A stretch of 64,000 nt of DNA from the NCBI RefSeq assembly GCF_002849615.1, contig NZ_PDNV01000003.1, positions 1 to 64,000 of the forward strand. The letters run 5' to 3'. Of this stretch, positions 1 to 8,201 are shown in pieces. The translations under genes were made by a program, and so were the position numbers. The DNA is from Pollutimonas nitritireducens. Its GTDB lineage: Bacteria > Pseudomonadota > Gammaproteobacteria > Burkholderiales > Burkholderiaceae_B. The notes below the pieces were generated by a model that was given only the letters and a program-made list of their open reading frames with translations, was not told the DNA's origin and ran no database searches. Position 1 is the stretch's first letter, and each line of letters starts with the position of its first letter.

Positions 1-470
1 CAATTAATAAATCTCTGATTCCTAAGATAGAATTTACTGGGGACATCGGCATTGCTTCCATTAAACGTGTTTCGTCGCAAAAACAAGTCTAATGAATGTC
101 GGCGTCCCCCGTTAATGATGAAGAGCCCGATTCAGGTGTTCTTTAGGACATCTTTGGGAAAAGTTGGCCGAATCACATCGAGGCCAGTGCTTTGGTGGGT
201 GACGCACATAATGCGTCCATTCTGGCCTTTTCTCTGACACTCGCCTCACCATCGATCCACCTTGCGTACACCCTAAAAAACATCCTGGGGTTCGTGTCGC
301 CCATCTGTCTGGATACGTAGTCGCCATACCGTAGCCACTGGGACCTCCGTATCCTTATATCGCTCCCAGGCCTGGGCTAGGCGCACGATGACGACGCGAG
401 AATAGTGGGATGGGGTGACTCAACTCTCCGTGCAGTATGGCCATATCCAATTGGCCTCCCATGCTACACT
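1..470. other. Stretch without a recognisable gene
   Basis: No reading frame here has a recognisable protein family, and the short frames that exist run in opposing directions without a credible ribosome-binding site. Two features stand out: an imperfect inverted repeat (39-53 against 95-109, 12 of 15 positions complementary) and a perfect 6-bp inverted repeat GACGCA/TGCGTC at 201-206 and 212-217. These could be decayed ends of a mobile element or hairpins in untranslated RNA. I cannot assign a function. Confidence 0.5.
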
Positions 471-474
471 CCTC

Positions 475-583
475 TGGTCATTTGGGGAGTAGTCTGCTTC
501 CGGCCCCGGAAGCGCCCGCGTCAACATTCTCGGCACCTTCACGTGCCGTGGCGCTGGCAGCCATGTCTGGCTTGGCGAGACCA
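475..583 (+). promoter_or_regulatory. yybP-ykoY manganese riboswitch upstream of mntP
   Basis: The stretch carries the signature blocks of the yybP-ykoY aptamer: GGGGAGTAG at 484-492, CCCCGGAAG shortly after, and the closing GGCGAGACC at 574-582. TGGTC (475-479) can pair with GACCA (579-583) to close the basal helix. The aptamer family binds Mn2+ and typically switches on Mn exporters. The gene immediately downstream is mntP, the same arrangement as in E. coli, which strongly supports the call. The exact 5' end and promoter were not resolved. Confidence 0.88.
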
Positions 584-602
584 TGGGCATACCTGCGCAT
601 TC

Positions 603-648
603 GGTCGGGCGCGCGGGCATGTCATGGATTCGTCGCCCGGCCAGGAAG
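603..648 (+). promoter_or_regulatory. Putative expression-platform hairpin next to the mntP ribosome-binding site
   Basis: GGTCGGGCG (603-611) can form a 9-bp helix with CGCCCGGCC (634-642), with one G-U pair. The 3' arm ends directly at the Shine-Dalgarno AGGAAG (643-648), seven bases before the GTG start. The position between the aptamer and the start codon suggests it switches translation, or terminates and anti-terminates, depending on Mn binding. This is inference from base pairing only. Confidence 0.5.
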
Positions 649-655
649 CTTTCCA

Positions 656-1228
656 GTGAATCTAGCATCCGTTGTATTACTGGCTTTCGCCATGTCCACA
701 GACGCGTTCGCCGCGGCGGTGGGCAAGGGCGCGGCCCTGCATAAACCTCGTTTTACCGAAGCGCTCAAGACTGGCGTCATATTTGGCGTTATCGAGGCTG
801 CCACTCCTATCGTCGGATGGGGCCTGGGACGTGCCGCTGCGCCCTATGTATCCGCCTGGGATCATTGGATAGCTTTCGTTCTGCTTTCCGGCCTGGGTGT
901 ACTCATGATACGCAATGCCTGTATGGCGGATACCACCGTGCCCGAGGGTAGACCGGCCAAGCATTCCTTCTGGCTGCTGGCCCTGACCGGCTTCGCTACC
1001 AGCATCGATGCCATGGCCGTCGGGGTGGGTCTGGCCTTTCTCGACATAGGCATTATTCCGGTCGCCGCCGCGGTGGGCATCACGACCTTGGTAATGGTCA
1101 CTTTTGGTGTCATGCTGGGGCGGGTCCTGGGCGCCGTGGTGGGCCGTCGCGCCGAAGTGATCGGCGGCATCATTCTGATTGGAATCGGTACTGTAATCCT
1201 GATAGAACACTTACGCGCAATGCCGTAA
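656..1228 (+). CDS. mntP: MntP manganese efflux pump
   Basis: This 190-residue inner-membrane protein exports Mn2+ and protects against manganese overload. The chain matches the MntP (UPF0059) family along its length. The family signature appears near the start ([15 protein letters not shown]) and again in the second half ([14 protein letters not shown]), reflecting the internal duplication, with about six hydrophobic segments. The frame is open far upstream, but family length (188 in E. coli) and the AGGAAG site seven bases upstream point to the GTG at 656; upstream codons overlap the riboswitch. It ends 12 bases from the convergent gshA. Expression is very likely controlled by the Mn riboswitch just upstream. 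Confidence 0.93.
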   Translation: MNLASVVLLAFAMSTDAFAAAVGKGAALHKPRFTEALKTGVIFGVIEAATPIVGWGLGRAAAPYVSAWDHWIAFVLLSGLGVLMIRNACMADTTVPEGRPAKHSFWLLALTGFATSIDAMAVGVGLAFLDIGIIPVAAAVGITTLVMVTFGVMLGRVLGAVVGRRAEVIGGIILIGIGTVILIEHLRAMP

Positions 1229-1240
1229 TTCTGGCTGACC

Positions 1241-2818
1241 TTACGATTGCTGCCTGACCGGGCGCCTGAGAGCGGCGTGGTAGCGCGCCACATAACTGGA
1301 AAAGTCTTCGGTGTCGCTCCTTTCCAGGTGTTGTTGTTCGATTACGGAATTGCGAACAATCGTTTCGTATTCCTGAAGCGTGCTGGAGCTCAGGGCTTCG
1401 GCACGCAGCGTTTCATGATGTCTCCGACTTTGTTCCAGCGAGTAGTCATGAAGGCTTGCACCATGCTCGCGCAATTGGGCTAATAGCAAGGCCGATGGCG
1501 TCTGCTGGCTGTCGCGTATCTTTTCAGTTTGGCTCTCGACGGCCTGGGCATATTGGACTCCGTCATGCGTTTCATCCAGCAGTTTTGCATAGGGTGCAAT
1601 GCGCTCGAGCAGTTCTTCACCCCAGGCCACAAGCGAAATTGGCTTGTTCTGTTTGACCAGCATGGCGCCAGGTTTGCGACCTTCCTTCGATACCAGGCTG
1701 AAGTTGTCGTGGCTGTCCCGACAGTAGCCATTGTTTGGAAACAGTGGGCTTTCTTCGATGGCGCAAAATAACAGGAAGGCATCCATGAAGCGGCTGGTCG
1801 TTGCCGAAATGCCAATGGGTGTAGTGGGGTCAATGTCCAGGCAGCGGACTTCGATGTATTGCACGCCGCGTTCGGCCAAGGCCGTCGCGGGCCGCTCACA
1901 CCGACTTGTAGTGCGCTTGGGGCGGATGTTGGAGTAGAACTCGTTTTCGATTTGCAGGATGTTGGTGTTCAACTGGATCCACTCGCCATTCCGGTGAGTT
2001 CCAATCTTGACGTAGTCGGGCCAGGGTGTTGTTACAGCCGTATAGAGTCGTTCCAGGAAGGTATCGAGATCGTTGTAGCATAACTGTAGGTCGGATTGCG
2101 CCTTGTTCTGGTACCCGATGTCGCTCATGCGCAGGCTGGTGGCATGGGGCAAATAGAATGTGTCGGCGTCCAGCGTGTGCAAAGAATGATCCATGCCCCG
2201 CATGAAACTCCGCGAAACGGCCGGGGAGGCGCCAAACAAGTACATCAGCAGCCACGAATAACGGGTAAAGTTGCGAATTAGGCCAAGATAGCCTTGCGAC
2301 CGCTGGTCTTCCGGGGACGACCCAGGCGTGCCGATAATTTGCCAGATCGAATCAGGCAGGGAAAAATTGTAATGAACCCCTGCAATGCACTGCATCGCTT
2401 TCCCGTAACGTTCCGCCAGACCACGCCGGTAGACATGCTTGAGCATGCCTGTGTTCGACGTGCCATACCAGGCGATTGGGATATCGCGTTCAGTCGGCAG
2501 CGTTGCGGGCATGGATTGATTCCAGATCAGCTCGTCCCGCAATTGCTGGGCAACAAACTGGTGTGTCGTTTCGAGCTCGGCCAGCAAGCCTTCGACGGTG
2601 TCGTGCGTCCCGGTGATGAGTTCGAGCAATGCTTCGGAGTAATCGGTGGTGATCCGTTCATTGGTAAGCGCCGAGCCCAGGCTCTTGGGGTGAGGCGTGG
2701 TGGCGAGCTTTCCTTGTCCATCGACACGCAGTCCTTCTTTCTCGATACCGCGCAACATATATTTGAGGGCGTGCCGGTTTTGACCCAGCAAGACGAGGCG
2801 TTGATTAGATGAGATCAT
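1241..2818 (-). CDS. gshA: Glutamate-cysteine ligase
   Basis: This enzyme catalyses the first step of glutathione synthesis, ATP-dependent joining of glutamate and cysteine, in the cytoplasm. The 525-residue chain has the proteobacterial GshA pattern throughout: GIEKEGLR at residues 24-31, TDYSEALLELIT around 58-69, and the central YIEVRCLDIDP block. Length agrees with E. coli GshA (518). The start codon is ATG at 2818, with a weak ribosome-binding site. Convergent with mntP, from which only 12 bases separate it, and divergent from the lipoprotein gene on the other side. Confidence 0.95.
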   Translation of the reverse strand: MISSNQRLVLLGQNRHALKYMLRGIEKEGLRVDGQGKLATTPHPKSLGSALTNERITTDYSEALLELITGTHDTVEGLLAELETTHQFVAQQLRDELIWNQSMPATLPTERDIPIAWYGTSNTGMLKHVYRRGLAERYGKAMQCIAGVHYNFSLPDSIWQIIGTPGSSPEDQRSQGYLGLIRNFTRYSWLLMYLFGASPAVSRSFMRGMDHSLHTLDADTFYLPHATSLRMSDIGYQNKAQSDLQLCYNDLDTFLERLYTAVTTPWPDYVKIGTHRNGEWIQLNTNILQIENEFYSNIRPKRTTSRCERPATALAERGVQYIEVRCLDIDPTTPIGISATTSRFMDAFLLFCAIEESPLFPNNGYCRDSHDNFSLVSKEGRKPGAMLVKQNKPISLVAWGEELLERIAPYAKLLDETHDGVQYAQAVESQTEKIRDSQQTPSALLLAQLREHGASLHDYSLEQSRRHHETLRAEALSSSTLQEYETIVRNSVIEQQHLERSDTEDFSSYVARYHAALRRPVRQQS

Positions 2819-2882
2819 TACAAGGTATCTTTATTTTAGAAGTCGTTGTCGTTGCCGATTTTACCTGAGGGGTCTGGTGTTA

Positions 2883-3428
2883 ATGCGTTTTGGATTGTTA
2901 GTGATGCTGGTGGCCGTGCTGGCGGGATGTACGCCCAACTATAACTGGCGCGAGGTCACCGTCGCCGATGGTGCCGTGAAAGCTTTTTTCCCCGACCGCC
3001 CCCTTGCCCAGCAACGGCCTTTGACGTACTCGGGCCACGAGGTTCCATTCAACCTGGCAACTGCCACGGTGGATAAGGCTGTATTTGCCGTGGCTTATGC
3101 GCCGCTACCCGAATCATTGCGCCAAAACCCGGAGCTGGCACGAAGATTTGCGTTGTCGGTGGTCGGCTCACTTCATCGCAACCTGGGCGTTGCAGAGCCC
3201 GTCGAACTGCCGAAAGAGGGTGTCCCCTTTGTTATCGAAGGCGCATCGCCCCAGGGGCGCGTACGGATGCAAGTTATTGTTTGGCTGACAGCGCACGCAT
3301 TGATCGAGGGTATTGTGACGGCTGATCAGGCAACGTTTCCGCAACAGCAGGCCGCCCAGTTCCTGCAAAGCCTGGAAGTGGTTCGGCAAGCGTCGCCGTC
3401 ATCAGGCCGGACTGGAACGCCACCGTAA
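2883..3428 (+). CDS. Hypothetical lipoprotein
   Basis: A 181-residue protein with a clear lipoprotein signal: basic start, hydrophobic core and the lipobox LAGC about 17 residues in, so it should be anchored to a membrane by a lipidated cysteine. The rest is soluble with no catalytic motif that I recognise. A GTG at 2877 lies in frame, but GAGGGG at 2867-2872 is better spaced for the ATG at 2883. The final 155 bases run opposite to the LuxR-type gene on the other strand. Function unknown. Confidence 0.75.
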   Translation: MRFGLLVMLVAVLAGCTPNYNWREVTVADGAVKAFFPDRPLAQQRPLTYSGHEVPFNLATATVDKAVFAVAYAPLPESLRQNPELARRFALSVVGSLHRNLGVAEPVELPKEGVPFVIEGASPQGRVRMQVIVWLTAHALIEGIVTADQATFPQQQAAQFLQSLEVVRQASPSSGRTGTPP

Positions 3429-3591
3429 TGGCTGCCTGGCGGCCGTGCACGCCAAGTTTCTGGCAGGCGTTATGAACATGAAAATTGACCGTGCGCTCGG
3501 TCAAGCCCAGGATGACTCCCATTTCCCAGCTGGTCTTGCCGACTGCCGCCCACCGTAGGCAAGTAAGTTCGCGTTCAGTTAGTGGTTTCAT
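3274..3591 (-). CDS. Stand-alone LuxR-type helix-turn-helix protein
   Basis: A 105-residue protein that begins directly with a LuxR/GerE DNA-binding domain (LTEREL at residue 4, then GKTSWEMGVILGLTERTVNF, then KLGV), similar to the C-terminal domain of quorum-sensing LuxR proteins. The N-terminal signal-binding domain is absent, and nothing like it lies upstream in any frame. AGGA ten bases before the ATG and a possible promoter (TTGATA, 17 bases, CATAGA) farther upstream suggest it is expressed rather than dead. Its last 40 or so residues fall outside the domain and overlap the convergent lipoprotein gene, so the true C-terminus may be of little importance. It may be an intact small regulator or a truncated gene. 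Confidence 0.7.
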   Translation of the reverse strand: MKPLTERELTCLRWAAVGKTSWEMGVILGLTERTVNFHVHNACQKLGVHGRQAAITVAFQSGLMTATLAEPLPGFAGTGRPAVAETLPDQPSQYPRSMRALSAKQ

Positions 3592-3713
3592 GCACTGTGA
3601 ATCCTATTGGTATGAGATTTTTCTATGGGATTTACAGCCAAATGTATCAATTATTTTCATTTTTCATGAAAATAACCGGACGAAGGGCAGTGGTATTTAG
3701 GAGCGCAGCGCGG

Positions 3714-3741
3714 TGGACACGTCCTTCAACAGTGATAAAAT
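3714..3741 (+). promoter_or_regulatory. Likely sigma70 promoter of the metX operon
   Basis: TGGACA (3714-3719) and TAAAAT (3736-3741) are separated by 16 bases. The predicted transcription start near 3748-3750 falls just before the SAM-II aptamer, which is what the riboswitch call requires. Confidence 0.5.
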
Positions 3742-3753
3742 TATGTTTCTACA

Positions 3754-3812
3754 GAGCGCCGATTTGCTTGATCTGCTTGCGGGCGCCTCATAAATCCAGC
3801 TAAAGAGGTCCA
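3754..3812 (+). promoter_or_regulatory. SAM-II (SAM-alpha) riboswitch of metX
   Basis: The 59 bases before the metX start follow the SAM-II layout. GCGCC/GGCGC forms the first helix (3756-3760 with 3782-3786), the conserved GATTTG follows its 5' arm, and the 3' tail has the conserved ATAAATCCAGCTAAAGAGG. GATCT (3770-3774) in the loop can pair with AGGTC (3806-3810), giving the family's H-type pseudoknot. That pairing covers the Shine-Dalgarno AGAGG five bases before the ATG. Binding of S-adenosylmethionine should therefore block translation of metX and, by coupling, metW. Confidence 0.85.
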
Positions 3813-3813
3813 T

Positions 3814-5070
3814 ATGGCCGCTATATCCACATCTGTTGTTTCTGCTATCCATCCCGTCGCCACCGATCATCCTGCGCATCAAGTCGTCGTGCCACCTGGC
3901 TCAGTGGGCGTCGTGGCACCTCAACGTATTGCCTTCGACGAGCCGCTGCATTTAAGCAGCGGTCAGGTCCTGCCTCGCTACGAGCTCGCGGTGGAAACGT
4001 ATGGCACGCTGAATGCCGAGCGCAGCAACGCCGTGTTGATATGCCATGCCTTGAATGCTTCGCATCATGTCGCCGGTATATCGGCAGATGACCCGAAAGA
4101 CATAGGCTGGTGGGACAACATGGTCGGACCAGGAAAAGCTGTTGACACCGACAGGTTTTTTGTCATTGGCGTCAATAACATTGGTTCATGTTTCGGCTCG
4201 ACCGGACCGGCCAGTATCAATCCGGACACAGGACAGCCCTGGGCTGCGGCCTTTCCAATGTTGACTGTCGAGGATTGGGTACAGGCGCAGGCACGTCTGG
4301 CAGACCGCTTCGGCATCGACAAGCTTGCAGCCGTCATGGGCGGTTCATTGGGCGGGATGCAAGCCTTGAGCTGGGCGATTACCTGTCCGGAACGTATTGG
4401 CCACTGCATCGTCATCGCCAGCACTCCGCGTCTGTCGGCCCAGAATATCGGTTTTAACGAAGTGGCGCGCCGCTCGATCATCAGTGATCCGGATTTCCAT
4501 GGCGGAAATTACTACGCGCACCACACAGTGCCTCGTCATGGTCTTTCGGTGGCACGCATGGTCGGACACATTACCTACCTGTCGGACGACGACATGGCCC
4601 AGAAGTTCGGGCGCACCCAACGAGCGCCGGCCGACAACGGCGAGTTCCATTACGGCTACGATGTCGAATTCGAGGTGGAGTCCTATCTGCGTTATCAGGG
4701 CGAGAAGTTTTCCACGTATTTTGATGCCAACACATATTTGCTGATCACGCGGGCGCTGGACTACTTCGACCCCGCGCGCAGCCATGGCGGCGACCTGGTG
4801 CGTGCGATGGAGAAGGTCCAGGCCGATTTTCTGCTCATCTCTTTCAGCACCGATTGGCGTTTTCCACCCGCCCGTTCCCGCGAAATAGTGCGCGCCTTAT
4901 TGAAGAACAAGCGGCCCGTGACGTATGCGGAAATCGACGCACCGCACGGCCATGACGCATTTCTGCTGGACGATCCCCGCTACCATGCTGTGATACAGGG
5001 GTACTATGACCGTATTGCGGCCAGGCTTGGACTTGCAGAACGCATTCAAACCACAGGGGTGCTCAAGTGA
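3814..5070 (+). CDS. metX: Homoserine O-acyltransferase MetX
   Basis: It acylates homoserine, the committed step of methionine synthesis, in the cytoplasm. The 418-residue alpha/beta-hydrolase chain has the nucleophile elbow GGSLGGMQ with Ser178, an acid at Asp347 (in STDWRF) and His380 (in PHGHDAF) as the expected catalytic triad. The first 35 residues are a poorly conserved extension. Annotation usually says acetyltransferase, but many proteobacterial MetX enzymes use succinyl-CoA, and I cannot settle the donor here. It overlaps metW by four bases and lies under a SAM-II riboswitch, consistent with end-product control. Confidence 0.95.
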   Translation: MAAISTSVVSAIHPVATDHPAHQVVVPPGSVGVVAPQRIAFDEPLHLSSGQVLPRYELAVETYGTLNAERSNAVLICHALNASHHVAGISADDPKDIGWWDNMVGPGKAVDTDRFFVIGVNNIGSCFGSTGPASINPDTGQPWAAAFPMLTVEDWVQAQARLADRFGIDKLAAVMGGSLGGMQALSWAITCPERIGHCIVIASTPRLSAQNIGFNEVARRSIISDPDFHGGNYYAHHTVPRHGLSVARMVGHITYLSDDDMAQKFGRTQRAPADNGEFHYGYDVEFEVESYLRYQGEKFSTYFDANTYLLITRALDYFDPARSHGGDLVRAMEKVQADFLLISFSTDWRFPPARSREIVRALLKNKRPVTYAEIDAPHGHDAFLLDDPRYHAVIQGYYDRIAARLGLAERIQTTGVLK

Positions 5071-5678
5071 CCGAAGTCAGCGTGGCGCCCAAGCATGTCA
5101 GGGCGGACCTAAAACGGATCGCCAGCTGGATCGAACCGGAAAGTCGTGTCCTGGATCTAGGTTGCGGCGACGGAACGCTTTTGGCTTACCTGCAGAACAA
5201 CAAGAATGTTACCGGCGTGGGCGTGGAACTCAGTGATGAACTGGTGATTGCGTCGGTGCGGCGTGGCGTGCAGGTAATCCAGCAGAACCTGGAAGAAGGG
5301 CTGGCTCTATTCGACGATCAACAGTTCGATACCGTAGTGTTGTCACAGACGCTTCAATCGATGCATCATACAGAGCACATACTTCGCGAAATGGCGCGCG
5401 TGGCCCGTTTTGGCATCGTGTCGTTTCCGAATTTCGGCTATTGGCCGCATGGTTGGTCAATATTGTCTGGACGCATGCCTGTCACGGGCGAGATGCCGTA
5501 TCAGTGGTTCGATACGCCCAACATCCACTTGTGCACACTCAAGGATTTCGAAGACCTTGCCTCGGCACTCAGGTTGCGCATCACTCACCTTGCAACGTTC
5601 AACGGTAACAGGGAAGTCAAGTTTCTGCCCAGCTGGCGCAGCACGCTGGCGGTGTACCGTTTCGAAACACCAGATTAA
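5067..5678 (+). CDS. metW: MetW methionine biosynthesis protein
   Basis: A 203-residue class I methyltransferase-fold protein that accompanies MetX in proteobacteria; it is thought to support homoserine acylation. The SAM-binding motif VLDLGCGDG lies at residues 28-36, followed by the MetW-typical GVEL and later FPNFGYW and [11 protein letters not shown]. It starts with GTG overlapping the metX stop (GTGA), so translation is probably coupled and falls under the same SAM-II control. The ampG frame begins 11 bases after its stop. Confidence 0.93.
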   Translation: MTEVSVAPKHVRADLKRIASWIEPESRVLDLGCGDGTLLAYLQNNKNVTGVGVELSDELVIASVRRGVQVIQQNLEEGLALFDDQQFDTVVLSQTLQSMHHTEHILREMARVARFGIVSFPNFGYWPHGWSILSGRMPVTGEMPYQWFDTPNIHLCTLKDFEDLASALRLRITHLATFNGNREVKFLPSWRSTLAVYRFETPD

Positions 5679-5689
5679 AGAGGACTACC

Positions 5690-6931
5690 ATCGCTTCGTT
5701 TATCAACGTTTATGGCAGTCCTCGTGTCATCCCGCTATTGGTGCTCGGATTTGCCAGTGGCCTGCCTTTGGCGCTCACTGGTGGCACCTTGCAGGCCTGG
5801 GCAACGCTCTCGGGCGTATCGCTGCAGAATATCGGTTTCCTCACACTCATCGGAACGGCCTACACACTGAAGTTTTTGTGGGCACCCCTGGTTGATCGCT
5901 ATGCACCGACTATGTTGGGACGCCGCCGCAGCTGGATCTTCGTCACGCAGATTCTTCTCGGGGTAGTCATTGGAGCCATGGGCTTTTATTCGCCGTCCGA
6001 TAATCTGATGGTATTGGCGATGCTTGCCGTATTGGTCGCATTTTTATCGGCAACGCAGGATATTGCATTTGATGCTTACAGCACGGACGTGCTGCGCAAA
6101 GAAGAGCGCGCTGCGGGCGCGGCGTTAAAGGTGCTGGGCTACCGCCTTGCCATGATCGTATCGGGCGGCCTGGCGCTGGTACTGGCGGATCAATGGCTGG
6201 GCTGGAGCAATACCTATCTCGTCATGGGTGCTCTCATGGCCTTGTGTGCGATTGCCACCTTGCTCGCCCCTGAGCCGGAAGTCGTTGCACGCGCGCCCAG
6301 GACGCTTGCCATTGCTGTTGTCGAGCCGCTGCTCGAATTTTTCAAACGGCCCGGTGCGTTGAGCATTTTGCTGCTTATTGTGTTGTACAAATTGGGCGAT
6401 GCCTTTGCGGGGGCCTTGTCCACGACCTTTCTTTTGCGAGGCGCCGGGTTTACTGGCACCGAGGTTGGGGCGGTCAACAAAGCGTTTGGACTGGCTGCCA
6501 CGATAGTCGGCGCGCTGGCTGGCGGGGGCCTGATGACCCGCCTGGGTTTGTACCGATCGTTGATGTTGTTCGGCCTCTTGCAGGCCTTGTCCAATTTTGG
6601 TTATTGGGTCCTGGCTGTTACACCTCCCCATATTTATTCCATGGCGCTGGTAGTGGGTGTCGAGAATTTATGCGGCGGTTTAGGAACCGCGGCGTTCGTG
6701 GCGCTGCTCATGGCGCTGTGCAAGCAGGAGTTTTCAGCGACCCAGTTCGCCTTGCTGTCCGCATTGTCGGCGGTCGGGCGTACCTACCTTGCCGGTCCGC
6801 TGACGCCACCGTTGGTGGAATCCATAGGATGGCCGGGGTTCTTTGTGATTACTGTGTTTATTGGGTTGCCGGGCCTGATCCTGCTTCGCATGCGCCGGGT
6901 TGAAATCGACGCGCTCGAAACGGTGCGCTGA
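5690..6931 (+). CDS. ampG: AmpG muropeptide permease
   Basis: AmpG is an inner-membrane major-facilitator protein that imports anhydro-muropeptides for cell-wall recycling. About 410 residues match the family from LGFASGLPLALTGGTLQAW through SATQFALLSALSAVGR, with 11-12 hydrophobic segments. The first ordinary start codon in frame (TTG 5738) would cut into the first membrane segment. Homology continues upstream (FINVYGSPRVIPLLVLGF) to an ATC codon at 5690, placed five bases after a good AGAGGA (5679-5684). No ATG, GTG or TTG lies between metW's stop and there. I infer initiation at ATC, or a base change from ATG. Part of the metX-metW-ampG-TRIC run. Confidence 0.9.
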   Translation: MASFINVYGSPRVIPLLVLGFASGLPLALTGGTLQAWATLSGVSLQNIGFLTLIGTAYTLKFLWAPLVDRYAPTMLGRRRSWIFVTQILLGVVIGAMGFYSPSDNLMVLAMLAVLVAFLSATQDIAFDAYSTDVLRKEERAAGAALKVLGYRLAMIVSGGLALVLADQWLGWSNTYLVMGALMALCAIATLLAPEPEVVARAPRTLAIAVVEPLLEFFKRPGALSILLLIVLYKLGDAFAGALSTTFLLRGAGFTGTEVGAVNKAFGLAATIVGALAGGGLMTRLGLYRSLMLFGLLQALSNFGYWVLAVTPPHIYSMALVVGVENLCGGLGTAAFVALLMALCKQEFSATQFALLSALSAVGRTYLAGPLTPPLVESIGWPGFFVITVFIGLPGLILLRMRRVEIDALETVR

Positions 6932-6932
6932 C

Positions 6933-7547
6933 ATGCTGCTTGCCTTGTACCTAATAGCCATTACGGCTGAAGCCATGACGGCAGCGCTGGCCGCAGGGCG
7001 GCGCGACATGGATTGGATCGGCGTGTGCATCATCGCCTGCGTGACGGCGCTCGGTGGCGGGTCGGTCCGTGATGTTCTGCTAGGTCATTATCCGCTGACG
7101 TGGGTGATGCACCCCGAGTATCTATGGATAACGGCCGCTGCCGCATTGCTGACTGCGCTTGCGGCGCCCGTCATGCGCCATTTGCATCGGCTGTTTCTTC
7201 TGCTGGATGCCTTGGGGCTGGTCGTCTTCACCGTGATAGGCTGCCAGGTGGCGTTGGGGATGCAACTTCCCATAACAGTCGTGTTGGTCAGCGGCATGAT
7301 CACTGGGTGTGCGGGGGGCGTACTGCGGGACGTGCTTTGCAACGACATTCCATTGCTGCTGCGCAAGGAGCTGTACGCGAGCGTGTCGGTGGTGACGGGT
7401 GGGCTGTTCATTGGCAGCCAACATTTTGGTGCGAACCTGAATGCCTCCATGGTCGGTGCCATGCTGGTCGGTCTTGTCTTCCGGCTACTGGCACTGCGCT
7501 TCAATTGGCAGATGCCCAAGTTTGTTTACCGCGACGAATGGCGATAG
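6933..7547 (+). CDS. TRIC / UPF0126 family membrane channel protein
   Basis: A 204-residue membrane protein of the trimeric intracellular cation channel family (E. coli YicG/YadS relatives). It shows the family's internal repeat: GGGSVRDVLLG in the first half and AGGVLRDVLCN in the second, with about seven hydrophobic segments. Bacterial TRIC proteins form K+/Na+ permeable trimers; the physiological role here is unknown. The longer frame begins inside ampG; the ATG at 6933, one base past the ampG stop, is the natural start and implies cotranscription. Confidence 0.85.
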   Translation: MLLALYLIAITAEAMTAALAAGRRDMDWIGVCIIACVTALGGGSVRDVLLGHYPLTWVMHPEYLWITAAAALLTALAAPVMRHLHRLFLLLDALGLVVFTVIGCQVALGMQLPITVVLVSGMITGCAGGVLRDVLCNDIPLLLRKELYASVSVVTGGLFIGSQHFGANLNASMVGAMLVGLVFRLLALRFNWQMPKFVYRDEWR

Positions 7548-7612
7548 GCGGGCATCGACCATTCGTCTCTGTCATGTCAAGCCCGCCAATTCCTGGCGGC
7601 GGCTTTCGCCGA

Positions 7613-7975
7613 TTATGCTTCCACGTAATCGCCTGGATGGGAAGAAGCGTAGTCGAACAATTCTGCCTTGACCTGGGCGCGGGACTTCGAGCTTTCCGCC
7701 GCTGTTACGGGCGGATAAGCGCCTTCCCCAACAGGTATTTGACCTGCCTCGATCGCAGCGGCGAGTTCGGCTTCAACTTGCGAGCGGTCTTTCGCGCTCG
7801 TTGAATTGAGCGCGGGTGGGTAGTCCAGTTCACCGGTGCTGATCAAGCCAGCCGATCTGGCTTGCTGCAAATCGGCTATTACCTCGGCCCGTGATAGGTA
7901 AGAATCATCGGCAGCCTGGGCGGCACTGGCAAACATACCGGCGGAAATCATTAATGCTGTAACAAGGGTTTTCAT
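7613..7975 (-). CDS. DUF4148 domain secreted protein
   Basis: A 120-residue protein with a signal peptide (MKTLVTALMISAGMFASAAQA, predicted cut after AQA) and two copies of the DUF4148 pattern, SRAEVIADLQQARSAG and DRSQVEAELAAAIEAG, each followed by a tyrosine-proline segment (DYPP, AYPP), then a third SRAQVKAELFDY. The family is common in Burkholderiales, probably periplasmic, with no established role. A TTG four codons upstream is also in frame, but GGAG sits properly before the ATG at 7975. Confidence 0.85.
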   Translation of the reverse strand: MKTLVTALMISAGMFASAAQAADDSYLSRAEVIADLQQARSAGLISTGELDYPPALNSTSAKDRSQVEAELAAAIEAGQIPVGEGAYPPVTAAESSKSRAQVKAELFDYASSHPGDYVEA

Positions 7976-8008
7976 ACTGAGCTCCAATAAAAAGGTAGGA
8001 TCGAATCG

Positions 8009-8037
8009 ACGCCGCTGTATACATGTACGGCGTTTTT
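8009..8037. other. Hairpin in the DUF4148 leader
   Basis: ACGCCG (8009-8014) pairs with CGGCGT (8028-8033), with a self-complementary TGTATACA in the loop and five T residues afterwards on the plus strand. In that direction it resembles a rho-independent terminator, yet no plus-strand gene ends here. It lies about 35 bases upstream of the DUF4148 start on the minus strand, so it may instead shape that gene's leader RNA. Confidence 0.4.
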
Positions 8038-8065
8038 CGGTGAACTCAGTATCTATCAGCCAGGC

Positions 8066-8082
8066 CTAGGGATAAACCCTAG
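8066..8082. promoter_or_regulatory. Palindromic candidate operator CTAGGG-N5-CCCTAG
   Basis: A perfect 6-bp inverted repeat with five central bases lies about 90 bases upstream of the DUF4148 gene, a usual distance for an activator. It is too symmetrical and AT-centred to look like a terminator. The regulator that might bind is unknown. Confidence 0.4.
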
Positions 8083-8201
8083 ATTTCCGTATAGTCAATT
8101 CTGATTTAAGCAACAATCGCTAGAACTCCCAGGGGGATAGTCGAACACTATTGCGCTATTAGGAATAAACAATGAGACCGGCACGTTTGCGGTGTGGCTG
8201 T

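Noticed and set aside
437-655. N-terminal extension of the mntP frame
   Set aside because: The extension translates riboswitch sequence and has no MntP homology; GTG 656 gives the family length and a proper ribosome-binding site.
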